The notes below the pieces were generated by a model. That model was not told where the DNA came from. It ran no database searches and saw nothing but the letters and a program-made list of their open reading frames with translations. Both the position numbers and the translations under genes were made by a program. Below are positions 46,690-59,537 of a stretch of DNA of 64,000 nucleotides, in pieces (the first letter of the stretch is position 1; each line of letters begins with the position of its first letter). The stretch is taken from positions 12,062,817 through 12,126,816 of the forward strand of contig OX365957.1 of NCBI GenBank assembly GCA_947247005.1, written 5' to 3'. This DNA is from Spisula solida (Eukaryota; Mollusca; Bivalvia; Venerida; Mactridae).

Positions 46690-47005
46690 TGAGTCCATGG
46701 GTGACCAACACATTGGCTGGCCGTCACATTATGGCTTGCGGACACAGTGGTTGGCCATCACAATGTCTTGAGGACACAGTGGTTGGTCATTACAAATGGC
46801 TGGCCGACTTATTGGCTAGCTGTCACATAATGGCTGGCCATCACATAATGGCTGACCATCACATAATGGCTGGCCAACACATTGGCTGGTCGTCAAATTA
46901 AATGCCGGGTCAACACATTGGCTAGCTGTCACATAATGACTGGCCGACATTTAAGCTGGCCGTCACATATTTATAATGGCTGGCCAGCACATAATGGCTG
47001 TGAAT
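46690..47005 (+). repeat. Minisatellite 'ataatggctggcc'
   Basis: Short units built from 'ggctggccatcacataat' and relatives, about 17-20 bp, repeated with many substitutions. Confidence 0.9.
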
Positions 47006-47424
47006 GAAGGAGAGTATGTTATATGTAGTATACTGTGTTACAATAACCACAGTGTCAGATGTACAAGTACAGTATGTGGTGTGTATGGATGTTACAGCTT
47101 ATATAGAAATGATGTAAGCCTATATGTATATGCCCACTGGTGAGCATACTCTACAATTTAAATAGCACAAGTGTGTCAACCATAGAATGGGAATGAAATA
47201 AGGATTATATAAATTGCATTCTGGATAAATCAGTGAAAACCTTACATTCCTAAGGTGAGTTAAAAAGTTCAATTTATCTGTTAAAGGATTGTGGTACTAC
47301 TAGATACTTCTATTATTTAAGTGATATGTAGATATTAAACAAACAAACATTGGGTATTATTAATTTAAAGATATATGCAAAACTTGGAAAAAATGCTTTA
47401 TTTGTGAATTGGTATAAGTATGGT

Positions 47425-47680
47425 GAATTTGACATGACTCTCAACCTTCTATTAGCATAATTTAACAGCTGATAAAATTATATTGTCTATATGAACTGTC
47501 TATATTTATGATTCTGGTTGTATGTTTTCATATCACAAAGAAGCTCAAGGTGTAATACAAATCTAAAGAACTGATAGTGCACAATTTGCTCGCTCAAATT
47601 TATATATTCATGGCAAGAAACCTGGTAATATATTCATGTATAAAGGTCAGGATCAAGTCAATTTCTCTGTGCTATAATGA
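47425..47680 (+). mobile_element. Family B MITE, copy 2
   Basis: Matches 51062-51335 throughout ('gcataatttaacagct', 'gtatgttttcata', 'gtataaaggtcag') with about 30 bp of local changes. Confidence 0.8.
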
Positions 47681-48187
47681 TTAAATGGCAATTATGAATG
47701 ATAACTATAATGAAGTGAAGTACTGGGAGACTTTTTACAGCCGCCACACAGCCACACGGCACTCAGTGACACCAGATGTTGTGATAAGTATTAAAATACT
47801 GTAGCGTACGACAATGACCAAAAGCATACAGAAATAGCAAAAGTGCCTAGCTACACGTGCAATAGTCAGACATAGAACAAACTGCTGAAGATTATACCCA
47901 GTTCTAAACTGTTGCGCAATTGTTGTATATGTTTTACACTTGCTGAAAACTCCCAGCACATTTATAATAGGCAAAGGTGAATATGTTGACAGGCACAAAT
48001 ACTTCTGCCACATAAATAGCTTGTATTAAAAGTTTTACATAATTCATGTTTTTAGAAAGTTTACCTTTAATGAGATGTTAATTACAACTGCCTCAGGTAA
48101 ATTAGTGTACGTCATTAATTGCTAAGTTGATATTTTGATTGCATTTGTGTTGCATTAATATTATGTGTATATAACCCTTCTATACTT

Positions 48188-48400
48188 GGTATAGTACAGT
48201 CAGGGTAAGAATACAGTGACGCAGCGGTCTGGTCCACTGTTACGGTGTAAAACCCAATTATAAAGGCTTAAACAGACAGTCACAGTTTCAATGCTCAACT
48301 AACAAACTATATTCGCCCTACCTATTTAGACAATGGTTGTAATCTTCTGTGTACACATAAACAGCTACGTCACTGTCACCAGATCCTAACTGCATTATAA
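48188..48400 (+). repeat. Dispersed repeat, partner of 23180-23640
   Basis: Shares 'gtaagaatac', 'ggtgtaaaac' and 'cacataaacagctacgtcac' with the intergenic copy in reverse orientation. Confidence 0.65.
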
Positions 48401-48770
48401 AAATCTGTATTTAGTCTATACCTCACTTGACAATTTAGTGAGTGCAAACATCCACAAATTAATTACCATCAAAGTAGAGTAATCCAAACTGAAGTAGACC
48501 GAGAGTTATTGACCTTGGTTTATGATAATGCCTTTTACAACAATGTTTTACTGTTGTTTAGCTGCGATCCTTTTTTCGATTCTTAATAATTATAAACAAT
48601 TCTTCGTTTTTGGCCCTTCTTTGAGTGAATACTTAACTCAGTGAGTATAATATTGATAACTCAGTGAGTATAATATTGGTATTCTAGTTTTGAGTACAGT
48701 GTCAAATATGTATGCCTCATTCAGTAGGATTGTATGAACTCATAAAACAGCCTAGTGATGTTTAATTAGT

Positions 48771-49012
48771 CCCCTACCCGTTTTTGACCGGAGGGGACTA
48801 TAGGTTTGCCCTCCGTCCGTCCGTCAAAAAATCTGGATCCTGACATAACTCAAACAGTTTCAAAGCTAGGTTTATGAAAGATGGTATGTGGATAGGGGGG
48901 CAATAAGGGAAATATGCATATCTAAAAATATTTTGATTCAGACAAAAATTGTGGTTGCTATGGCAACAGAAACATTGAAAATGGCTTCAAACCGGCTAAG
49001 GGACTTCTGTAT
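48771..49012. mobile_element. 'agtcccctacccg' MITE, copy 2
   Basis: Same family as 36947-37204, with the left end 'agtcccctacccgtttttga' and the right end 'caaaccggctaagggactt'. Similarity continues about 30 bp past the right inverted repeat in both copies. Confidence 0.85.
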
Positions 49013-49159
49013 TGCTTGCCATTCTTAATTACTTGTTGCCTCTTAGATGCAAAGTGGAGGAACTGTAAACTGTATTATAGGGTTAACATACTTTAAGGGA
49101 GTAGAGTCTAATCTTTAGTGAGATACAAATGTAGTTCAATTTTCGTTAAAAAGCGTTTT

Positions 49160-49770
49160 TTGTCTTCAAATTAAAGTTGTTAAATAAAACAAGCATTGTA
49201 TTATGATGCACTACAAGTACTCTTGAAGTTCAACTGAAAATAAATATTGATAAAGTGAATTTATTGAAGCATGACAGCATTTTTATTACCAATCTTACTC
49301 GTTCACAAACAAAGTCAACATGGCATTAAGAGTCAAAGTTTGTTGTCGGGGACATAGCCAATAGTATAAGGAACAAATTTAACTCTTACAAAGAAATAAT
49401 TATGAAACAAATTCATGAACTTGTATCATGCAAACAATCAATGATCATCAATGACCTTGCAAACTGAAAGTAGAAAAATGGCAATGTTTCTTGAATATCT
49501 TTGTAAGTATACATTTTTCAGTCTTAAACTAAGTAAGAGTTTGTTCCCTAGATTTATATTGTAAGAATGATATACATTTTAGCAAGTACCCTTGGGCAGT
49601 TTTTGTGTTTGCGAACGAGCAAGATTTACAATGAAAATGCTGTCATACTTAAAAAAAACCACTTTATTAATATCTATTTTTTGTTTAACTTCAAGGTTAT
49701 AATTGTGTAGTTCATCATAATGCTATGCTTTCTGTACCCATCAAATATCGATTTGAAGAATAAAATGCAT
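49160..49770. mobile_element. Foldback element with arms of about 130 bp
   Basis: The arm 49199-49320 complements 49590-49725: 'atgacagcattttt(a/c)att', 'gttcacaaac' and 'gaagtt(c/a)aac' recur as complements. The loop of about 270 bp has no ORF. Confidence 0.75.
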
Positions 49771-51061
49771 TTGAAAAAAGCATGCACCCACCCACTATAG
49801 ATCATACTCCATGTCCTTTAAACATCACTGATACACTGGCCAGTTCAGTGTAATAGATCACATACAATAGTCTTATAATGTTTGAAATGGTTAAGCTGAT
49901 CTAATAAAGATTAATTCTACATTATCCATTCACACTTTTGTGACAGGTTTGCAGGAGGAGAACTTCAAAGAGATACCGTATTAATGGAATAAAGTTTTCT
50001 ATAATTGCACAAATGTTTGCGTGACTCATTTCCATATGCATTTAGAATATTTGTATTTCTTATTTAAATCTCTTAACAAACTTCAAGTTGATGTTATTAC
50101 AAATTGAGCGGACTTTGTTCATACAACCGTATGGACTATGAAGTGGGAGCATACCTTGAATGACTTGTACACATATTTGCTGTATAATTATTGACTTTAA
50201 TATGATTTTATTGATGTTTAGCAAATAATAAGAAATAATAGCTTGATTTGCGCTTGATATATTTAAGTTGTGTTGAGTGAGCGTTAACTTATAATGATGA
50301 ATGCCTGGTATATATTGATAAGTTAACAATATTAACATTAATACTTCATACTTTAAGTACTTAAGTCTTGTTTTATGGGGATGATAGTGCTGTGAATTAA
50401 AGTGCTTTTAGTGCTTTTATCTTGAAGGCAAAATTCTTGTGAAAAACATAGGTTTCGGAATATAAAGTAAGCACTTGTAATTTGTTTTCATAATCTTTTA
50501 CAATAAGAATCATACTTCAATACAAATTCTATATAAGATAGAGCATGCCATGGCGATATATACTGTACTGTATACATATTAGGGTATATATAATAAATAT
50601 GGCTATATTAAGGATTTTTGTAGTTTTGCACTTCCTGCAGTATTTGTGTGGTGAATAGAGGCTGCAGTTTTGATCAGATTTTTAAGTAAGATTAAGATAT
50701 CTTGATCAAATTTAGAATATGGGTCATGTATATAATATATGTTTCTTTCTTGCATCCAGTTTTGAAGAGTACGATATAATTAACATACTAATTGTAGTGA
50801 TATAGGGTCATATGGGTCATTACAACCATCTTGTAAACCAGGGTCATCATTGTCTTCTTCTTAAATATTGACATTTGTAATTTCCAAGAAAACATTGTAG
50901 ATCTCTGAACACTTAAAGGCTGGTCAAAGTCTGAATTATATGTTTACCTGCCGTCAGGTTGACTGGATGTTTGTGTACTTATACCTGACAATATGGTGGT
51001 TGTCCATTTGTATCCTGTATCCGTCAGACATAATTGTATGTATTGTAAATGTTTGACTGAT

Positions 51062-51335
51062 CCTATAGTCCAGCGAATTTGACACGACTCTCGACCTTCA
51101 ATTAGCATAATTTAACAGCTAATATATTGTCTATATTTATAATCCCGACTGTATGTTTTCATAAGCGGAAAGTACAAAAAATGTATCACAAAGACGCTCG
51201 AGGTGTAATACCAACACAAGCCCAAAGGACCGATATTGCACGATTTGCTTGCGGAAATTTATGTATTCAACGCAATATATATATTCATGTATAAAGGTCA
51301 GAATCATAGCAAATTCTCTGTGCTATACAGACATA
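51062..51335 (+). mobile_element. Family B MITE, copy 3
   Basis: About 270 bp, the most complete copy. The left end is 'tatagtccagcgaatttgac' and the right end 'caaattctctgtgctata', an imperfect TIR. No coding capacity. Confidence 0.8.
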
Positions 51336-51516
51336 TTTAGGTATAAAAATAACCCAGTCAGGAATACCAAGCAGTTTAAACTGTAATCCCTATAATTACA
51401 TTGTATATCTAACAATTACAAACTATAGTTGAATCAGTGATCTATCAAATTGCTACTTTAGACCATATTGAAAATTGGTATAACACCAAATATGTTATCT
51501 ACTATAAATAAAGTCG

Positions 51517-51551
<35 letters not shown>

Positions 51552-51552
51552 T
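51517..51552. repeat. (TTAC)n microsatellite
   Basis: About nine perfect tetramers. Similar TAAG/TTAC tails end the LINEs at 3800 and 51790, so this may mark an old LINE 3' end. Confidence 0.95.
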
Positions 51553-51789
51553 TACTTTTATTATTGATATTTAATTCCTTAGACAATTTATGAAGCACTC
51601 CTTAAGGTATTTTGAAATAAGGCAGAAAGTGGACCTAACATTTGATAATCATGTAGTATTAGGTTTTATTAGTTAAATGTTACAATTATATGGTTAATAA
51701 GGAAAATTTTGTAGCATTAATCATCACAATGAACCTTGAACATTATACCGTAATATTGCTAATTAATGGAGTTTAGTAACTTAAAGTAC

Positions 51790-52905
51790 ATTACCTACCT
51801 ACTTACCTAATCCTCTTTGCCCCAAGGGGGGCATAGGGCATCCACCACTCTTCGCCATCTAGGTCTGTCTTGAGCCGCTGTTTTCGCTTCGTTCCATGAC
51901 ATGGAGATGGCCTTCAGCTCTTTTTCCATCGTTCGTCTCCGTGTCAGGACAGGTCTTCCTCTCTTCCTCCTCCCTTGGGGGTTCCAGTCAAGGGATTGGC
52001 GGACAATGTTGTTGGGGGCCTTCCGGAGTGTGTGGCCAATCCACCGCCATTTCCGCTTCTTTATTGTCATGGCAATTGGGGACTGGTGGGTTCTTCTCCA
52101 TAGGTCTCGGTTTGATATTGTCTCTGGCCAGCGGATTTAGAGGATCTGACGTAGGCAGGTGTTGACAAAGACTTGTAGCTTTTCATCAAGCATTTTAGTG
52201 TGTCTCCACATTTCTGAGCCGTATAGTAGGACGGAGATCACATTTGAGTTGAAGAGCTTCAGTTTTGTTGGTAGACGGATGTTCTTATTCTTCCAAATGG
52301 GTCTAAGGATGACGAAGACATGTCTGGCTTTCCCGATTCGTGACTTGATATCTTCTTCTGTTCCCCCTGATGTACTCACAGCACTTCCCTGGTATGTGAA
52401 GTTCTTGACGTCTTCGATTGGGCCATCTTGTATGGTAATAGGGCGACTGTTTGCTGCGTTGATTCTCAGCGTCTTTGTTTTGCTGGTGTTGATAGTCAAC
52501 CCTGTTGATTGAGCAACCTGTTGTAGACGGTCAGTTTCCTGCTGTATATGGTTAATGCTGTGAGACATCAGGCAGATATCGTCGGCGAAGTCTAGGTCTT
52601 CCAGTTTCTTCTCAAAGGTCCACTGTAGACCACTTGGCACATTTGTGGTTGTCTTCATCACCCAGTCCATTACAAGAAGGAAGATCATGGGCAATAACAG
52701 ACATCCTTGCCGGACTCCTGTTGTTACAGCAAATGATGGTGAGAGGTCAGAGTTGTGGATGACTTGGCAGGTCATGCCTTCATAGAAGCTGCGTATGATG
52801 TTGATGAACTTGTCTGGTATGCTGTAGTGCTTCATGATCTTCCATATCATGCTCCGCTCGATCATATCAAACGCCTTGCGGAAATCTATGAAGTACATTG
52901 TATGG
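51790..52905 (-). pseudogene. 5'-truncated LINE with reverse transcriptase, single nonsense codon
   Basis: One frame runs from 52898 to 51807, broken only by TAA at 52139-52137. It shows FIDFRKAFD (RT motif A), GVRQGC (motif B), FADD at 52589-52578 (motif C, the YADD box with Phe), YGSEMWR, and then the C-terminal IKKRKWRWIGHTLRKAP, RRKRGRP and DRPRWRRVVDAL, ending GKED at a natural stop. The 3' tail is a short GTAG/GTAA repeat (51783-51806 on plus). The endonuclease and N-terminal RT are missing. This is the best preserved element in the window. Clade (RTE-like or other) is not certain. Confidence 0.88.
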
Positions 52906-53337
52906 TTATATTTGAAGTGCCATCATGACGGCAAACAATAGAATAAAAAGTTGTTAGACTATATGAAAAAGTCCTGATCACTGTCATATGAGGAAAACAA
53001 TAGTTTTATATAATAATATGATTATATGTACATGTTTGTGTTTAGGATAGTACTCTTATATTGAAGTGAGGGTGCTGTTGGTTGTATTGTGGTACAGAGA
53101 TATTAACTTGATCTTAGTAGGAACTTTATAATGTTTATGATGTATACATACATGTACATTTCAACCTATGTTGAGCAACATCTATTGGGAATCACATTAT
53201 GTTTGGTTGTTGTACAGAGGTTGTTGCTCTGGAGAGGTCAAATGTATAGAAAATGTTTTTTTCTGGAGCAAAATGCTTTGTTGCTAAGAGAGGTTATTGC
53301 TGTATAGAGGGCCACTCTGGAGAGGTGCACTCTTTAA

Positions 53338-53940
53338 TATATGAGCCAGTCTCCAGGAAAACCTGCTATATTGACAAAAATATTGACTTTAAGATTTTCC
53401 ATAGTATTACAGGATAATGTTGAATAAGCAAACTGCAAAAGAAATTATGTAAATATCTTGAGTTTTAAGGAAGTTACAGCTGTTTTTGTAGAGTCCCTAT
53501 TCGGAGCTTTTTGTGTGACGTCGCAAACGTCATTCAGACGTTATTTGACATAACTGATACACCATTTGATCAATTCTTGACATAAACTATTCAAAATAGT
53601 ACCAAATTCTATAATTATGTTTCACTTTTCAAAATATATATCAAAATCGAAAGTGTTTGCATTCAGAGAAAGGCTACTTCTGTTTTAAACAACTAAATCC
53701 TCGTTTTTCTCAATCAGAATACTTTTCTGAAATTGGTCACCATAGCAACGAAGTATGTGTTTTCGACATAATTCATAGGAAAATTTAAAGCTAAGGAATA
53801 GAACTTTATGGGTCAATTACTTCAAATAGAATCAATAGATATGTATTTTTCCTTATTTTAGAGCTTTATCAAAATCTTGTTACATATAGTAATTACATAA
53901 TGTCATTATAGCAGGTTTTCCTGGAGACTGGCTCATATAT
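53338..53940. mobile_element. 'atgagccagtctcc' MITE, 603 bp
   Basis: A perfect 33-bp terminal inverted repeat (begins TATATGAGCCAGTCTCCAGG). The interior carries 'ctttttgtgtgacgtcgcaa' and no transposase. A partial relative lies at 20493-20690. Confidence 0.85.
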
Positions 53941-54067
53941 ATTTAAAGGTTCTCTTACGAATGTGCCATGTAGCAAATAGTTGGTCTGTTAGAGTAGTGT
54001 AACACATTTTATGCTCTTCAAAATTGGAGTAATAAAGTTACATAACACTACCTTAAAAGTCCATTTA

Positions 54068-56157
54068 CCTGACTCAGTCACTTGATGGTAGAGTAATCAT
54101 CACTATGATTGTTTCCTGACTCATTCACTTGATGGTAGAGTAATCATCTCTCTGTGTCCTGACTCAGTCACTTGATGGTAGAGTAATCATCTCTCTGTGT
54201 CCTGACTCAGTCTCTTGATGGTAGAGTAAGAGTAATCATCTCTCTGTGCCCTGACTCGGTCACTTGATGGTAGAGTAAGAGTAATCATCTCTCTGTGTCC
54301 TGACTCGGTCACTTGATGGTAGTGTAATCATCACTCTGTGTCCTGACTCAGTCACTTGATCGTAGTGTAATATCATCACTCTGTTTCCTGACTCAGTCAC
54401 TTGATGGTAGAGTAATCATCTCTATGTGTCCTGACTCAGTCACTTGATGGTAGAGTGATCATCACTCTGTGTCCTGACTCAGTCACTTGATGGTAGAGTG
54501 ATCATCTCTCTGTTTCCTGACTCAGTCACTTGATGGTAGAGTGATCATCACTCTGTGTCCTGACTCAGTCACTTGATGGTAGAGTAATCATCATTCTGTT
54601 TCCTGACTCAGTCACTTGATGGTAGAGTGATCATCACTCTGTGTCCTGACTCAGTCACTTGATGGTAGAGTAATCATCTCTCTGTGTCCTGACTCAGTCA
54701 CTTGATGGTAGAGTAATCATCTCTCTGTGTCCTGACTCAGTCACTTGATGGTAGAGTAATCATCACTCTGTTTCCTGACTCAGTCACTTGATGGTAGTGT
54801 AATCATCACTCTGTTTCCTGACTCAGTCACTTGATGGTATTGTAATATCATCGCTCTGTTTCCTGACTCAGTCACTTGATGGTAGTGTAATCATCATTCT
54901 GTGTCCTGACTCAGTCACTTGATGGTATTGTAATATCATCACTCTGTTTCCTGACTCAGTCACTTGATGGTATTGTAATCATCACTCTGTTTCCTGACTC
55001 AGTCACTTGATGGTAGTGTAATCACCACTCTGTTTCCTGACTCAGTCACTTGATGGTATTGTAATATCATCACTCTGTTTCCTGACTCAGTCACTTGATG
55101 GTATTGTAATCATCACTCTGTTTCCTGACTCAGTCACTTGATGGTAGTGTAATCATGACTCTGTTTCCTGACTCAGTCACTTGATGGTAGTGTAATATCA
55201 TCACTCTGTTTCCTGACTCAGTCACTTGATGGTAGTGTAATCATCACTCTGTTTCCTGACTCAGTCACTTGATGGTATTGTAATATCATGACTCTGTTTC
55301 CTGACTCAGTCACTTGATGGTAGAGTAATCATCACTCTGTTTCCTGACTCAGTCACTTGATGGTAGAGTAATCATCATTCTGTTTCCTGACTCAGTCACT
55401 TGATGGTTGTGTAATCCTCACTCTGTGTCCTGACTCAGTCACTTGATGGTAGAGTGATCATCTCTCTGTTTCCTGACTCAGTCACTTGATGGTAGAGTAA
55501 TCCTCACTCTGTTTCCTGACTCAGTCACTTGATGGTAGAGTGATCATCTCTCTGTTTCCTGACTCAGTCACTTGATGGTAGAGTAATCCTCACTCTGTTT
55601 CCTGACTCAGTCACTTGATGGTAGAGTGATCATCTCTCTGTTTCCTGACTCAGTCTCTTGATGGTAGAGTGATCATCTCTCTGTTTCCTGACTCAGTCAC
55701 TTGATGGTAGAGTAATCCTCACTCTGTTTCCTGACTCAGTCACTTGATGGTAGAGTAATCCTCACTCTGTTTCCTGACTCAGTCACTTGATGGTAGAGTG
55801 ATCATCTCTCTGTTTCCTGACTCAGTCACTTGATGGTAGAGTAATCCTCACTCTGTTTCCTGACTCAGTCACTTGATGGTAGAGTGATCATCTCTCTGTT
55901 TCCTGACTCAGTCACTTGATGGTAGAGTGATCATCTCTCTGTTTCCTGACTCAGTCACTTGATGGTAGAGTAATCCTCACTCTGTTTCCTGACTCAGTCA
56001 CTTGATGGTAGAGTGATCATCTCTCTGTTTCCTGACTCAGTCACTTGATGGTAGAGTGATCATCACTCTGTGTCCTGACTCAGTCACTTGATGGTAGTGT
56101 AATCATCATTCTGTTTCCTGACTCAGTCACTTGATGGTAGAGTGATCATCACTCTTT
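54068..56157 (+). repeat. 2.1-kb minisatellite, 43-bp unit with TGACTCA
   Basis: The unit begins 'cctgactcagtcacttgatg' and continues with gtagagtaatcatcactctgttt. There are roughly 48 units by length. Variants alternate gtagag/gtattg and cctcac/catctc in a patchwork. Nearly all units keep TGACTCAGTCACTTGATGG. Confidence 0.98.
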
Positions 56158-56649
56158 GTCTGTCATATGTTGTGCACCCTCCATGAAGGTATCTGTCTAC
56201 AATTGCTTGTGGACTATGAACACTAGACATCACAAATTTTATGAAACTATCATCTCTAATAAATGTGTGCCAAGTTTCGTATTGGGTCATATGGGGTCTA
56301 AAACTCAGTAGGTCAGCAGGTCAGGTCATAGAACTAGGTCACTAGAGCTCAAGTGGTCAAAACCTTTCTGTAAACTATTGAGGCTGAATTTTTCATGCAC
56401 AAATATGGGTCATCTTGGGTCTACAACAAGGTCACTTGGTCAAGTCTTATGAAAACCTTATGTATGCAATAGACGCAATAGACGCTGCATTTTTCACTGA
56501 ATCTATTTGAAAGTTGGTCAGATTGTTTTTTTTAGATAAAATTAAGATCAAGTTAGTATATGGGTCAGGTATGGTGATTAACTAGTTTACCCGTCAAATA
56601 ATAAGTTAATCATGTGTATGGCATCAGGGTTGTCAATATTCCTGATTAA

Positions 56650-56850
56650 TCTGGAATTCCGGATTTGTCTATCCTAAAAGAGCTAAGATTTCTGACCAAA
56701 GTAAATGTTATTTGATGAAAATATCTCAAGAAATGGCAAAGTTATGGTAAATTTAATCTGCTCTGAAGGATTTTCTTAATACAAACTGAGTTAATTAAGG
56801 CAAAAATGGTCGGCCGCATGATACGATTTTCCTGATTTTTAAATTGGCCC
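56650..56850 (+). repeat. 'aaagagctaagatttctgac' dispersed repeat, copy 2
   Basis: Partner of 39055-39265, same orientation. It lacks the tRNA-like stretch that follows copy 1. Confidence 0.75.
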
Positions 56851-57414
56851 TGTTGACACCCCTGATGGCATGCAATTGCTGCTGCATCATTGAAGTTTAG
56901 TGAATCTTAATCAGAGAATCTGATAATTTTAACTACTTATTTGCCTGGCTCGCAGATTGACACGCCTCTTGGCTCATATGAATGCCTGGGACAGCTATAT
57001 ATATAAGTAGCTATCTATTAAATATTTAAAAATCGTATATGAACCCTCACCCACTGGGTGGTATCGAACCCACGACCCCACTGGCAACAGCACCTAGAGA
57101 AGTTTATTCTAATAAATTTATTTTTTGGTTGATTGTGATAGTTTTTGCAAGTAAATCAATCACAACACCTCATTCCTGATGCTTTCCATCGCCACACGGG
57201 AATTTAATGAGAGAGAAGCCAGCATTCCCATTTTAGCCTGAGCATCTGTAGCAAGGGATGTACTTGTACCATAATTATTTTGTCTTTGGTATAACATGAG
57301 ATCTCCTGCACTTGAAGAGGACAGTAAACGGAATTCTTAACAGAAAATATAAACTCCTTAAATTAGAAGTCTTGTTTATGTCACTGATTTGGATAAATAT
57401 ATATATATAGAGGA

Positions 57415-57545
57415 TATTTGTGGATTTTTGGTGTAAGATCGAATTATACTTCACCGAGTGATCACAGAAAATCAAAATTCAATTTTCTGTGATCACGTGT
57501 GAAATAAAATTGATCTTACACCAAAAATCAACAAATTTTCTGTTT
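57415..57545. mobile_element. Hairpin MITE 'gatttttggtgtaagatc', copy 1
   Basis: Nearly a complete palindrome with arms of about 55 bp centred near 57477 ('gatcacagaaaatcaaaatt' and its complement). A second copy with a longer loop is at 63202-63355. Confidence 0.85.
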
Positions 57546-57637
57546 ATTATATGCCTCAATTCCCCTAAAATATGTGCCGTAATTGGCCTTATTGGAAAAA
57601 ATCACGTCGAAATTGGAACGTCACGACGTGAGAATTA

Positions 57638-57645
57638 TGACGTCA
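57638..57645. promoter_or_regulatory. CRE palindrome TGACGTCA
   Basis: A perfect CRE/ATF consensus within a cluster of 'acgtca' and 'gacgt' words (57604-57655). Intronic; a role is speculative. Confidence 0.3.
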
Positions 57646-58492
57646 TGATGACGTAACGCATATTTTAAAGCCCGGCGCCGTTGATGTCACGTTTCTTTTT
57701 CTGCATCATACTGGAACCAGCTTCTAAAACAGTGAAAATAACAAAGTGGTAATTTCACTGTTATTTTCACTGTTATTTTCACTGAAAAACCTCCATAATC
57801 CATTGAAAGCAAATAATAAATAAGATGTTATGATTGTGTAAGATTCAATGTGAAATGTTCAGCTGTATAATGTAACACATACATGTCAGAGTAAAATAAT
57901 GGTTGGACATTTATTCAGTTGTAGGTTTTCTATAAGGTATTTATTTAACAATTTGCTGAGTAATGACCGTGTGTTGAATTGTTCAACTAGTGACAAATGT
58001 TGTTAAGATGTATGGGTATCTAGTTACGTTACTCACCACAGATATGTACACTATTTTCATTGCTATTTAATGCTTCTAATTAAGTTTTCCTCTTGTATGT
58101 GTGTGGTAGAAGTTGTACCTTATAATGTACTGGTACAATTGCATTTAGATGTACCAAAGAATACAAGAGGGTATTTATAGGCAGTGGCCCCAGTGTAGTC
58201 TCAATTTTGACTGGCAATCTTGAATAATGTCTCAATACATATCTAAGCTTTGGGAACTTTGGTGGTAACTTAATTTTTCAAAGGTATTAAAATATAATAA
58301 ATACAGGGTCAGTAGAGCTTAGATGTTTGGCATTTAGCTGTATATGTCTTGCTCATTTCTTGTTTAAAGTGTAACATTAGTCGTTGATGGGTAATGTAGA
58401 GCTCATAATCTTGGTCCCTGTATTTTGTTGTTTGTGATTGTGTACTTTTGATGTTGGCTTTTAAGGTATTGTAACTAATAAATTAAGTATTT

Positions 58493-58657
58493 CAAACAGA
58501 TTGTGAGATTCAGGGTTTCCCAAACGGATTGTGAGATTCAGGGTTTCCCAAACAGATTGTGAGATTCAGGGTTTCCCAACGGATTGTGAGATTCAGGGTT
58601 TCCCAAACGGATTGTGAGATTCAGGGTTTCCCAAACAGATTGCGAGATTGGGTTTCC
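58493..58657 (+). repeat. 28-bp minisatellite 'gattgtgagattcagggttt'
   Basis: Six units, one missing a base, of 'attgtgagattcagggtttc' plus ccaaacg. Confidence 0.95.
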
Positions 58658-59537
58658 TCCATTTCATATAAATTATACACTGTTGGCCATGGTTTTGTTA
58701 TTTCTCTTAAATGTTATCTTCTTATAAATGTTGGTGAGTTCACCTGAGTAATTTTTGTGGATGTCTCAATCATATTTTTGTAAAGGGAGGTAACAATGTT
58801 TGCCTCTATTGTATGATTATGTCCTAGATTGTTTAGAGTTGTTCCCCTTCATAGATATTTGATGAATTTTCTGTTTGGTGAGCTTCTGTTTTATTACTCA
58901 TCACATTGTACATGTTACTCATCACATTGTACATGGTTGTTATAATTACTTCTCATTTATTTAATGCTGATATAAATTCTTCACATATTTCTGTCCTGTG
59001 ATAAATTACTCTGACTTGTTCTTTCCCTGTTGTTTTTTGTGTTATATTAAATATATTACATTTATGATGTACTAAAACAACTGTCAACAAATTCTTTAAG
59101 CAATTATTCTTCTCCTTAATCACTGAATGGATTTTGACCAAACTTCACAGAAACGATTTTTTGATGGTCCTCTTTCAAATGAATTTAAATGTGGCATAAG
59201 GTTAGGTCACTTGAGCTAAATAAAATTTAAATGTAAAATGTCCATAACCTGTGAGGAGAGTGAATAGCTGATGTGTGGCCTAATCATCTGATTGACACCT
59301 TTAAGAGTTCTTGCTACAAGTTTTGAACTGTGAATTGATAATAACAGAAATTATATATTTTTATGACCCAAATTCACAGATCTCAGCCACTGGAGATCTA
59401 TATATGGGTCCGAAATACCTAAAGGTACAGTATTTATAACAACCATTTGAGAGTTCTATCCTTATAGAATTGGCAGTTTTTGTGTAATAATTGTCTTCTA
59501 CTGGCTTTATGTTTAAATAAATCCTCTATTCTTTCAG

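Larger units (their letters stand above)
41044..59537 (+). other. SH2D5-like intron 4 (18.5 kb)
   Basis: Holds two SINE copies, three copies of family B, the AP-1-bearing minisatellite, several MITEs and a LINE. I see no further coding exon, and the PTB reads straight across from exon 4 to exon 5, so none is needed. Stretches 42210-43240, 45190-46680, 49780-51060, 52906-53330 and 58660-59537 hold nothing I can name. Confidence 0.7.
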
